Source: an uncultured Dermabacteraceae bacterium (GTDB lineage Bacteria > Actinomycetota > Actinomycetes > Actinomycetales > Dermabacteraceae). Taken from it: a stretch of 10,346 nt of DNA. Position numbers and translations under genes: made by a program. The stretch covers positions 1 to 10,346 of the forward strand of contig CALTZZ010000082.1 of the NCBI GenBank assembly GCA_943913905.1, read 5' to 3'. The notes under the pieces were generated by a model. That model saw only the letters and a program-made list of their open reading frames with translations, made no database searches and was not told the origin of the DNA. Of the stretch, positions 1 through 5,540 are shown in pieces; within the stretch, counting starts at the first letter, position 1; each line of letters begins with the position of its first letter.

Positions 1-29
1 TGTCCCCGCCTCAATACGAGGTGGGGGCA
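1..29. terminator. 12-bp hairpin downstream of lysS, possible terminator
   Basis: Bases 1-12 pair with 18-29 around a five-base loop (AATAC). Read on the + strand all 12 positions pair, two of them as G-U (3/27 and 8/22). Read on the - strand, as lysS would be transcribed, those two positions become A-C mismatches. The pairing therefore favours a + strand transcript arriving from the left of the window, although it could still stop lysS transcription. There is no T-tract on the + side, and the - side lies outside the window. The stem may extend past base 1. Confidence 0.4.
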
Positions 30-59
30 GCGGCCGAACTCTTGAGTGGAGGCTGGAGC

Positions 60-1586
60 CTATTCTTCGATGGGCTTCACGAGCGGGAACAGGATCGTTT
101 CGCGAATCCCCAGGCCAGTGATGGTCTGGAGAACACGGTCGATGCCCATACCCATGCCGCCTGACGGCGGGAAGCCGAACTCCATGGCGTCGCAGAAGTC
201 TTCGTCGTAACGCATCGCGTCGTCGTCACCGCCGGCGGCGAGCTGTGCCTGCTGCACAAAGCGATCACGCTGAATCACCGGGTCAGCGAGCTCCGAGTAC
301 GCCGTGCCGATCTCCGATCCACGGATGTAGAGGTCCCACTTCTCAACAACGCCGTCGCGTTCACGGTGGCCGCGCGTAAGAGGGCTGGTTTCAACCGGGT
401 AGTTCATCACGAAGACGGGTTCGTAGAGTTCTTCATCCGGAACCAGGTGCTCCCAGATCTCTTCCACGAGCTTGCCGTGGCCCAGCTTCTCTTCGTCAAC
501 CTCGACCTCGAACTTGCGGGCGAGTTCGCGGAGATGTTCGGCAGACGTCTCGGGCGTGATTTCTTCGCCGGCGTGGGTGGAGAGGCTCTCGTAGAGGTCG
601 ATCCGGCGCCATTCGCCGCCGAGGTCAAACTCGGTGCCGTCGTCCAGAGTGACGAGTGTGGATCCGGTGGCCGCGATTGCCGCGTTCTGGATGAGGTCCT
701 GCGCGAGCTGGGCCATCACGTTGTAGTCCGCGTATGCCTGGTAGCACTCGAGCATCGTGAATTCGGGCGAGTGCGTCGAATCTGCGCCTTCGTTACGGAA
801 GTTGCGGTTGATTTCGAAGACTCGGTCGATTCCGCCAACAACGGCGCGCTTAAGGTAGAGCTCAGGCGCGATGCGCAGTGACAGTTCGATGTCGTACGCA
901 TTCATATGGGTGTTGAACGGACGGGCGGATGCGCCCGAGGGCACATTCTGCAACATCGGGGTCTCCACCTCGATGAAGTTGCGGTCACGGAACGTGTCGC
1001 GCAGCGCCTGGATCACGCGGGGGCGCAGCCGCGCGATCTTTTGCGCTTCGGGGTTCACGATGAGGTCCACGTAGCGGCGGCGAATTCGCATTTCGTCGCT
1101 GAGGTCAAGGTGCAGGTTCGGAAGCGGGCGAAGGGATTTTGCCGCCATCTCCCAGCGGTCCACGTAGATGGAGAGTTCGCCGGTGCGGGACGTCCCCACT
1201 TCACCGTGAACGAATACGTGGTCGCCGATATCTACCAGGTGAAGGAATTCCCCGAATGCCTCTTCGCCCACGTTCTTCTGGATGAGCATAGCCTGCAGGC
1301 GGGTGTGTGCCCCGGACTGCAGCACGGCGAAGACGAGCTTTCCGGTCTTGCGCACGTGCACGATACGGCCGGAGAGGCCCACGATGTCGCCGGTCATGTG
1401 CTCCGGTTCGAAGCCCTGGTAGTTCTCTACTACCTCGTCGATTGTGGTCGTGTTTTCGACGCCAACGGGGTATGGGTGCCGCTTTGCGTCTTTCAACATT
1501 TCGGCCCGCTTACCCATGCGCACCGCGCGTTGGTCAGCGGTTGGGGTCTCGGCTCCCGCAGTGGGGGCAGCATTCTGCTCGGACAC
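60..1586 (-). CDS. lysS: Lysyl-tRNA synthetase, class II
   Basis: Cytosolic enzyme that activates lysine with ATP and charges tRNA-Lys. With the chosen GTG start at 1586 it is 508 residues, normal for bacterial LysRS-II. The N-terminal OB-fold anticodon-binding domain spans about residues 67-150. The class II catalytic core follows: motif 1 region near 190-212, motif 2 at about 263-280 (FRNEGADSTHSPEFT), and motif 3 at about 476-491 (GGMGMGIDRVL). The open frame runs upstream to a GTG at 1619, but the 1586 GTG has a purine-rich ribosome site (AGAAAGAG) six bases ahead and gives the MSEQ-type N-terminus common in actinobacteria. It appears monocistronic, divergent from the PadR operon. No T-box or other leader element is visible. 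All core motifs are intact, so this looks like the housekeeping enzyme. Confidence 0.96.
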   Translation of the reverse strand: MSEQNAAPTAGAETPTADQRAVRMGKRAEMLKDAKRHPYPVGVENTTTIDEVVENYQGFEPEHMTGDIVGLSGRIVHVRKTGKLVFAVLQSGAHTRLQAMLIQKNVGEEAFGEFLHLVDIGDHVFVHGEVGTSRTGELSIYVDRWEMAAKSLRPLPNLHLDLSDEMRIRRRYVDLIVNPEAQKIARLRPRVIQALRDTFRDRNFIEVETPMLQNVPSGASARPFNTHMNAYDIELSLRIAPELYLKRAVVGGIDRVFEINRNFRNEGADSTHSPEFTMLECYQAYADYNVMAQLAQDLIQNAAIAATGSTLVTLDDGTEFDLGGEWRRIDLYESLSTHAGEEITPETSAEHLRELARKFEVEVDEEKLGHGKLVEEIWEHLVPDEELYEPVFVMNYPVETSPLTRGHRERDGVVEKWDLYIRGSEIGTAYSELADPVIQRDRFVQQAQLAAGGDDDAMRYDEDFCDAMEFGFPPSGGMGMGIDRVLQTITGLGIRETILFPLVKPIEE

Positions 1587-1754
1587 GTTGATCTCTTTCT
1601 TCAAAGGTGGTGGAAACACGCCCGCAAAGAGGCTGTTTTAGCCTAACACCAGCACATATCGATCAATTCCGAGCGACGACTTGTGGACGCCTGAGGAGAT
1701 AGGGTCCACCGGTCTTTTGGGACCAGCGTGACGACCGGGGCTACGCCCCACCCC

Positions 1755-1783
1755 TTGCCGTACTACGCGTGCCGTAGTACGTT
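1755..1783 (+). promoter_or_regulatory. Predicted promoter of the padR operon
   Basis: A TTGCCG -35 element (1755-1760) and a TACGTT -10 element (1778-1783) are separated by exactly 17 bases. Transcription would start near 1790, about 28 bases ahead of the padR ATG. The prediction rests on consensus matching and spacing only. Confidence 0.5.
1759..1781. promoter_or_regulatory. Inverted repeat, probable PadR autoregulatory operator
   Basis: Perfect 9-bp arms (CGTACTACG and CGTAGTACG) flank a five-base spacer (CGTGC). The repeat covers the whole spacer between the predicted -35 and -10 elements of padR, where a bound dimer would block RNA polymerase. PadR regulators commonly bind palindromes in their own promoters. 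Assigning this site to this PadR is inference from position. Confidence 0.6.
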
Positions 1784-1817
1784 GGAGGCACTACACCACA
1801 GAGTTCGAGGAGACCGA

Positions 1818-2153
1818 ATGATCGGAGCCGACGCCATCCGCGGCCACATTGATCTGATCGTCCTCGCAATCCTTGAGCAATCCCCGTCGTACGCATATGC
1901 AGTCGCGAAGTCCATCACCGACATCTCCGACGGCAACTACACGGTGAAGCAAACCACCCTCTACACCGCAATGAAGCGCCTCGAGGAAGCCGGCGCACTC
2001 AGCTCACACCAGGCCGCTTCAGACACAGGCAAGCCCCGCACCTATTACTCGCTCACTCCCGAAGGCCGCACCCTCCTCGAGCACAAACGCCTCGAGTGGG
2101 CACACACCGTTCACCTCATTGACCACTTTGCACCAAGGACACCGCAGCTATGA
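1818..2153 (+). CDS. PadR family transcriptional regulator
   Basis: Small DNA-binding repressor of 111 residues, typical of the short PadR subfamily. Residues 8-85 form a winged helix-turn-helix: the IRGHIDLIVLAILE opening helix, the KQTTLYTAMKRLEEAGAL recognition helix and linker (44-61), and a wing with the usual GKPRTYYSLTPEGR pattern (71-84). A short C-terminal helix would serve dimerisation. The ATG at 1818 is chosen because CGAGGAG lies at 1806-1812 and the PadR fold begins directly after it; the in-frame extension back to 1728 adds 30 residues that do not belong to the family and would overlap the promoter. Its stop overlaps the next gene by four bases (ATGA), so the two are translationally coupled. 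PadR proteins often repress membrane-protein partners in response to drugs or envelope stress. The ligand cannot be read from the sequence. Confidence 0.92.
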   Translation: MIGADAIRGHIDLIVLAILEQSPSYAYAVAKSITDISDGNYTVKQTTLYTAMKRLEEAGALSSHQAASDTGKPRTYYSLTPEGRTLLEHKRLEWAHTVHLIDHFAPRTPQL

Positions 2154-3139
2154 GCACCCTTGATTCCTACCTGGACACTCTGTTCGCCCCTTACCCCACA
2201 TCACCCAAAATGCGTGCTGCTCGTGCGGAGTTGCTGACCATGATGGAAGATAAGCAGGCCGACCTCATCGCCTCGGGCCACACCGAGGCACAGGCCGTCG
2301 GCCAGGTCATCGCGGAATTTGGCAGCCTCGACGAGGTGGCCGAGGCTCTCGGAATCACGCACGAGGTCACTGCGGAAGCGAGCGCCGCCCCAGGACTCTC
2401 TCTCGAACGGGCGCAGGCATACCTCCGCACTCACCGAGCGAAGCAGCCCCTGCTGGCACTGGCGATCGCACTGTTCGTTCTCAGCCCAATTCCGCCCGTA
2501 TTGACGACCGCTCTTGTGCCGGAAAGCCGGCTCGATGCACAGCCCCTTCCGCTGTTCCTCTCACTCATCGTGCTACTCGCGCTCGTTGCGGCCGGGATCG
2601 GCATTCTCGTGATCCGGCACTCTGCACTCGCCGCCTACCGCGATGTGACGGACGACCCCTTCACCCCCGAAGCACACGTGCGCACCTTCGCGCGCGACAC
2701 CGCTGCCTCCCACCGCAGCCGCGAAACTGTAGGGCTCGTGGCCGCGCTTGCCCTATGGATCTTGTCCCCCGCGCCGCTCTTCGTACTCACTGACCTCTAC
2801 CCCGACTCTGAACGGTCGACGCTGGGGGTAGTGGGAACGCTAGTGCTCGTGGCCGTCGGCCTCGCCGTCTACTTCCTCACGCACGACACGAAAGAGCCCA
2901 CCGACGTTCTGCTGGGCATCGCTCAAAAGGAACGCGACGCGGATCCCACAAAGTCAGACAACGCCGCGATCCGCGTGATCGCAGCCATCTACTGGCCGGC
3001 GGTGATCGTCACGTACCTGCTCTGGAGCTTCATCGACGACGCCTGGGGCTCCACCTGGATCATCTGGCCCATCGCGGGCATCCTGTGGGGCGCATTCTGG
3101 GCAGTGCACGGCGCACTCGGCGCGAAGTCCGACCACTAG
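2150..3139 (+). CDS. HAAS-type (permease prefix) domain membrane protein, PadR partner
   Basis: Integral membrane protein of 329 residues and unknown function. Residues 1-70 form a soluble helical domain like the HAAS/permease-prefix domain (LDSYLDTLFAPYP, then a helix pair ending EFGSLDEVAEALGI), which typically occurs beside PadR regulators. Six hydrophobic segments follow at about 99-122, 134-156, 194-215, 224-244, 273-294 and 300-322. The first two pairs look like a duplication: both carry an L-S-P-x-P motif followed by P-E/D-S-R/E and a second helix (about 105-155 and 200-245). The ATG overlaps the padR stop, so both come from one message under the PadR operator. No transporter ATPase or catalytic motif is seen. 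By analogy with other PadR/HAAS pairs it may take part in envelope stress sensing, but this is inference. Confidence 0.8.
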   Translation: MSTLDSYLDTLFAPYPTSPKMRAARAELLTMMEDKQADLIASGHTEAQAVGQVIAEFGSLDEVAEALGITHEVTAEASAAPGLSLERAQAYLRTHRAKQPLLALAIALFVLSPIPPVLTTALVPESRLDAQPLPLFLSLIVLLALVAAGIGILVIRHSALAAYRDVTDDPFTPEAHVRTFARDTAASHRSRETVGLVAALALWILSPAPLFVLTDLYPDSERSTLGVVGTLVLVAVGLAVYFLTHDTKEPTDVLLGIAQKERDADPTKSDNAAIRVIAAIYWPAVIVTYLLWSFIDDAWGSTWIIWPIAGILWGAFWAVHGALGAKSDH

Positions 3140-3148
3140 GCCACTGAC

Positions 3149-3171
3149 GGGCGCGCCCTACGCCGCGCCTT
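3149..3171. terminator. Weak GC-rich hairpin between convergent genes
   Basis: GGCGCG (3150-3155) pairs with CGCGCC (3164-3169) around an eight-base loop. It lies in the 45-base gap between the convergent HAAS-protein and COG0523-type genes. A self-complementary GGGCGCGCCC (3149-3158) overlaps it. There is no T-tract, so termination function is uncertain. Confidence 0.25.
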
Positions 3172-3176
3172 ACGCC
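3153..3176. repeat. 12-bp imperfect tandem duplication
   Basis: GCGCCCTACGCC is followed at once by GCGCCTTACGCC, with a single C/T difference. It sits in the noncoding gap between two convergent genes and is probably a slippage product. Confidence 0.55.
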
Positions 3177-3184
3177 CACGCCAC

Positions 3185-4324
3185 TCACGCCGCGGCTTGG
3201 TCGGCGCCTCGAACTCCGAGCCACTGGTCCATTCCGTCGTCGACTCCGAGCCATGCCCAGAGTCCTTCGGCCCATTCGTCGTCCGTGAGCAGGATCGCGT
3301 TGAACGCAGCGGCGACCCGCGCGCGTTCGGCTGGCACGTCTCCGGTGACCACGAGGTGCGTGGTTGGGAGGCCGTCGGGGCCGACGGCGGACTCTCCCAT
3401 GTCGCTTCCAACCTCACCGACCGCGCCAATGGCGACCGCTCCCCCGGCACCTTCCCACTGGCAGAGAGCGCCAGGGCGGGTGGGTACCCAGAAGTGTCCG
3501 CGAGCGCGGAGGCGGCCCGCGCCGAGTGCTTCGCATTTTTCGATGAGTCGGCCGGGGTGGAACGGTTTGTCTGACGCGAGGTTGAGCGTCCAGAGTGCTG
3601 ACTCTTCGACGGCGTCGGCCTGTGAGCCGGGTTGCACGCATGCGGGGTCGCGCCGACGGATAGCCGCAGCTCCGTCGTGGGCGGTATCGAACACGTCGCA
3701 GTCGCTGAGGGCGAAGGGGTCGGTCACGATGCGGACCGCGGGGTCCCAGATGAGGTGTCCGAGGAGGCTCCGGGCCTGGTCTCCGTCGGCGTCGAGGACG
3801 ATGATGTCGCTGTATTCGAGTTGCCCGCTGACGGCTTCGCCAAGGGTGCGGCCGTCATCGGCACTGGAGAGCCCGCGTTCGTCCAGGAGTTCCTCGCCGA
3901 GGAGGTTGTCTGCGAGGGTGGTGGCGTCGTGGATCGTGACGACTTGTCCCAGGTGGGCGCCGCGAACGGCGCAGGGTTCACCGGGTTCCCCGCCGAGGCC
4001 GGTGGCAATTGACATGGGGTCGGCAGCGAGCGGGAGCGCGTAGAGCACGGCTTCCCAGCGGCCCGTGTCGACGAGTCGTTGCAGGGTGGGGATGGCGTCT
4101 TCGCGCATCGCGCAGCTGGAGCAGGCGTGGGCGAGTTCGATCGTGTCGTCTTCGAGGATGCCCGTGCGGTCTGAGATGACGCGGCGGAGCGTTCCGCGTT
4201 CGTAGTCGATGCTGTGGCGCAGGCACACGCATTCGTGTTCGCCGGTGGCAAGGGACGAGAGCATGAGGTCGCGGCTGAGCTCGTCTACGGCGGTGACGAT
4301 GGCGATCGGGGTGGTGAGGAGCAC
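3185..4324 (-). CDS. CobW/COG0523-like protein with degenerate GTPase motifs (Mrf-like candidate)
   Basis: Protein of 379 residues with the overall plan of COG0523 (CobW/ZigA) proteins. The family CxCC motif is present as CSSC (68-71) followed by AMRED. The C-terminal CobW domain is clear at about 244-305 (KPFHPGRL, GHFWVPTRPG). The nucleotide-binding parts are gone: where a GxxGxGKT P-loop should be (8-25) there is IVTAVDELSRDLML, the E-S-x-G-x-x-DP segment reads LPLAADP (97-103), and NKxD is replaced by LDADGD (177-182). GTP hydrolysis is therefore unlikely. A CVC pair sits at 32-34. The start is GTG at 4324, with GGAGG only four bases ahead. The gene is divergent from the zinc-independent ribosomal operon and shares its Zur box. 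From memory, mycobacterial Mrf, a zinc-responsive ribosome-hibernation factor, is encoded with C- ribosomal genes and has a CxxC motif, so this is the best functional guess. Confidence 0.78.
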   Translation of the reverse strand: MLLTTPIAIVTAVDELSRDLMLSSLATGEHECVCLRHSIDYERGTLRRVISDRTGILEDDTIELAHACSSCAMREDAIPTLQRLVDTGRWEAVLYALPLAADPMSIATGLGGEPGEPCAVRGAHLGQVVTIHDATTLADNLLGEELLDERGLSSADDGRTLGEAVSGQLEYSDIIVLDADGDQARSLLGHLIWDPAVRIVTDPFALSDCDVFDTAHDGAAAIRRRDPACVQPGSQADAVEESALWTLNLASDKPFHPGRLIEKCEALGAGRLRARGHFWVPTRPGALCQWEGAGGAVAIGAVGEVGSDMGESAVGPDGLPTTHLVVTGDVPAERARVAAAFNAILLTDDEWAEGLWAWLGVDDGMDQWLGVRGADQAAA

Positions 4325-4340
4325 GAAGCCTCCATCCGGC

Positions 4341-4369
4341 TTGTTGAGAATTATTATCGTTGCTATTGT
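4341..4369 (+). promoter_or_regulatory. Predicted promoter of the C- ribosomal protein operon
   Basis: TTGTTG (4341-4346) and TATTGT (4364-4369) are spaced by exactly 17 bases. Transcription would begin at about 4376-4378, which is the ATG of rpmB, and no Shine-Dalgarno sequence precedes that ATG. The rpmB message is therefore probably leaderless. This is predicted from consensus and spacing only. Confidence 0.5.
4345..4359. promoter_or_regulatory. Zur box in the divergent promoter region
   Basis: TGAGAATTATTATCG matches the actinobacterial Zur palindrome TGANAATNATTNTCA at all defined positions but the last base. It lies between the -35 and -10 elements of the rpmB promoter. It also overlaps a GATAAT -10-like hexamer for the opposite strand (4353-4358) serving the COG0523-like gene. 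One Zn-bound Zur dimer pair could thus shut off both units when zinc is plentiful. The consensus is established knowledge; regulation here is inferred. Confidence 0.82.
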
Positions 4370-4377
4370 TGCTCGCC

Positions 4378-4614
4378 ATGAGCCAACACTGTCAAGTCAC
4401 CGGAGCCACCCTGCGCTTCGGCAAAAACGTCTCCCACTCGAACCGGCGCACGTCACGCACCTTCGCTCCCAACCTGCAGAAGAAGAGCTACTTCGTGCCC
4501 AGCTTGGGACGCACCATCACGCTCACCGTGAGCCCTCGCGGCATCAAGACCATCGACAAGCGCGGAATCGAATCCGTGGTTGCCAGCATGCGCTCGCGCG
4601 GCGAAAAGTTCTAA
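4378..4614 (+). CDS. rpmB: 50S ribosomal protein L28, zinc-independent (C-) form
   Basis: Large-subunit protein of 78 residues, the usual length. The family N-terminus is clear: CQVTGATLRFGKNVSHSNRRT (5-25). Only one cysteine (C5) remains and there is no CxxC pair, which marks the C- paralogue used when zinc is scarce. The ATG at 4378 is chosen over an in-frame TTG at 4360 because the family begins M-S-x-x-C-Q-V-T-G and because the TTG would lie inside the promoter. No ribosome binding site precedes the ATG, consistent with a leaderless transcript. It is the first gene of a five-gene operon under the Zur box just upstream. A zinc-binding copy should exist elsewhere in the genome, which cannot be seen here. 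Confidence 0.95.
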   Translation: MSQHCQVTGATLRFGKNVSHSNRRTSRTFAPNLQKKSYFVPSLGRTITLTVSPRGIKTIDKRGIESVVASMRSRGEKF

Positions 4615-4635
4615 CACGCATTTAGGAAGGCACCC

Positions 4636-4803
4636 ATGGCTAAGGCCAGCGACATTCGCCCCATCATCAAACTCAAATCGACTGCCGGTACCGGGTACAC
4701 GTACGTGACTCGCAAGAACCGCCGCAACACGCCAGACCGACTCGTGCTGCGCAAGTTCGACCCGGTCATCCGAAAGATGGTCGATTTCAAGGAGGACCGC
4801 TGA
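4636..4803 (+). CDS. rpmG: 50S ribosomal protein L33, zinc-independent (C-) form
   Basis: A 55-residue protein beginning MAKASDIRPIIKLKSTAG, with the L33 signature TGYTYVTRKNRRNTPDRL (19-36) and LRKFDPVIRKMV (38-49). It has no cysteine, so the four-Cys zinc ribbon of the C+ form is absent. AGGAAGG at 4624-4630 gives a strong ribosome site six bases (4631-4635 gap plus start) ahead of the ATG. The gap from rpmB is 21 bases. Its TGA overlaps the rpsN ATG (TGATG), so rpsN is translationally coupled to it. The gene is easily missed because it is very short. Confidence 0.95.
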   Translation: MAKASDIRPIIKLKSTAGTGYTYVTRKNRRNTPDRLVLRKFDPVIRKMVDFKEDR

Positions 4804-5108
4804 TGGCGAAGAAATCCAAGATCGCCCGCAACCAGCAGCGCGAAAAGGTCGTGGAACGATTCCGCGAACAGCGCGTCGCACTCAAAGCCGTCATCAAGAA
4901 CCCCGGCACGAGCCCCGAAAAGCGCGCCGCCGCCATTCTTGCCCTGCAGAAACAGCCCCGCGATGCCTCCGCGACTCGGCTCCGCAACCGCGACCAAGTA
5001 GACGGCCGCCCACGCGGCGTCTACCGCAAGTTCGGTCTCTCGCGCGTACGACTACGCAACCACGCGCACCGCGGCGAGCTGCCCGGCATCACCAAATCGA
5101 GCTGGTAA
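4803..5108 (+). CDS. rpsN: 30S ribosomal protein S14, zinc-independent (C-) form
   Basis: Small-subunit protein of 101 residues, the long cysteine-free S14 type, as opposed to the 61-residue zinc-binding type. It opens MAKKSKIARNQQREK, and the conserved C-terminal half holds RLRNRDQVDGRPRGVYRKFGLSR and RVRLRNHAHRGELPGITKSSW split by one S-R. The strong AAGGAGG (4789-4795) lies inside the end of rpmG. The start overlaps the rpmG stop by one base. S14 binds 16S rRNA in the head of the 30S subunit. The lack of cysteines fits the zinc-sparing theme of this operon. Confidence 0.95.
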   Translation: MAKKSKIARNQQREKVVERFREQRVALKAVIKNPGTSPEKRAAAILALQKQPRDASATRLRNRDQVDGRPRGVYRKFGLSRVRLRNHAHRGELPGITKSSW

Positions 5109-5115
5109 GGACACC

Positions 5116-5403
5116 ATGAAACAGGGAATCCACCCCGACTATCATCCGATCGTCTTCCGCGACAAAGCGGCAGACTTCGCGTTCCTCACGCGCTCCACTG
5201 CCACGAGCGACGCCACCGTGGAGTGGGAAGACGGCAAAACCTACCCCGTCATTGACGTAGAAATCTCAAGCGCCTCCCACCCGTTCTACACGGGCAACGC
5301 CCGCATCGTTGACACCGCAGGCCGCGTGGAGAAATTCAACCGCCGCTACGCCCGCGCGGGTGCAGCACAGGCACGCTCACAATCGAAGGGAGAGACGAAG
5401 TGA
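5116..5403 (+). CDS. rpmE2: 50S ribosomal protein L31 type B, zinc-independent
   Basis: A 95-residue L31 of type B, beginning MKQGIHPDYHPIVFRD, with the type-B marks WEDGKTYPVIDVEISSASHP (56-75 area), FYTGN and the RVEKFNRRY tail motif. It lacks the Cys residues that bind zinc in type A L31. The last 15 or so residues (AQARSQSKGETK) are a polar extension of the kind common in actinobacteria. Only seven bases separate it from rpsN, and TAAGGAC just ahead of the ATG serves as the ribosome site. Type-B L31 is the classic Zur-controlled replacement for L31A. The stop overlaps the GTG of rpmJ. Confidence 0.95.
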   Translation: MKQGIHPDYHPIVFRDKAADFAFLTRSTATSDATVEWEDGKTYPVIDVEISSASHPFYTGNARIVDTAGRVEKFNRRYARAGAAQARSQSKGETK

Positions 5404-5522
5404 AGGTTCGCGCCTCAATCCGTTCGCTCGCCCGCAAAGACGGCGCCCAGGTGGTGCGTCGCCGCGGCCGCACGTACGTGATCAATAAGAAGAACCCGCG
5501 GTTCAAGGGCCGCGCGGGCTAA
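5400..5522 (+). CDS. rpmJ: 50S ribosomal protein L36, zinc-independent (C-) form
   Basis: A 40-codon gene with a GTG start overlapping the rpmE2 stop (GTGA). The product reads MKVRASIRSLARKDG, then AQVVRRRGRTYVINKKNPRF and a short basic tail, a near-textbook C- L36. The zinc ligands (CxxC...C...H) of the C+ form are absent. AAGGGAGAG at 5386-5394 is the ribosome site. It closes the operon, ending nine bases before the convergent glycosyltransferase stop. The gene is easily missed because of its length and GTG start. Confidence 0.95.
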   Translation: MKVRASIRSLARKDGAQVVRRRGRTYVINKKNPRFKGRAG

Positions 5523-5540
5523 CCCAGCCCCTCAGCCCGC
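5514..5540. terminator. Hairpin spanning the convergent rpmJ and sqdX stop codons
   Basis: GCGGGCT (5514-5520) pairs with AGCCCGC (5534-5540) around a 13-base loop; an alternative 5-bp hairpin uses GGGCT (5516-5520) and AGCCC (5526-5530). The stem covers both stop codons of the two converging operons, so it could act in both directions. There is no T-tract on either side, so this is a weak call. Confidence 0.35.

Noticed and set aside
1630..1644. Five-bp hairpin (AGGCT/AGCCT) in the lysS leader as a riboswitch or T-box
   Set aside because: It is too short, with no T-box sequence, specifier structure or terminator nearby.
906..1646. 246-codon open frame on the + strand, opposite lysS
   Set aside because: It is antisense to conserved lysS motifs and its product matches no family I know.
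1728..1817. N-terminal extension of PadR by 30 residues
   Set aside because: It would overlap the promoter and operator, does not resemble the family, and a good ribosome site marks the ATG at 1818.
3285..4043. 252-codon open frame on the + strand, opposite the COG0523-like gene
   Set aside because: Its Ser/Arg/Pro-rich composition is that of a shadow frame. The - strand gene has a clear CobW C-terminal domain.
4360..4377. TTG start giving L28 six more residues
   Set aside because: L28 proteins of this type begin at the downstream ATG, and the extension lies within the predicted -10 region.
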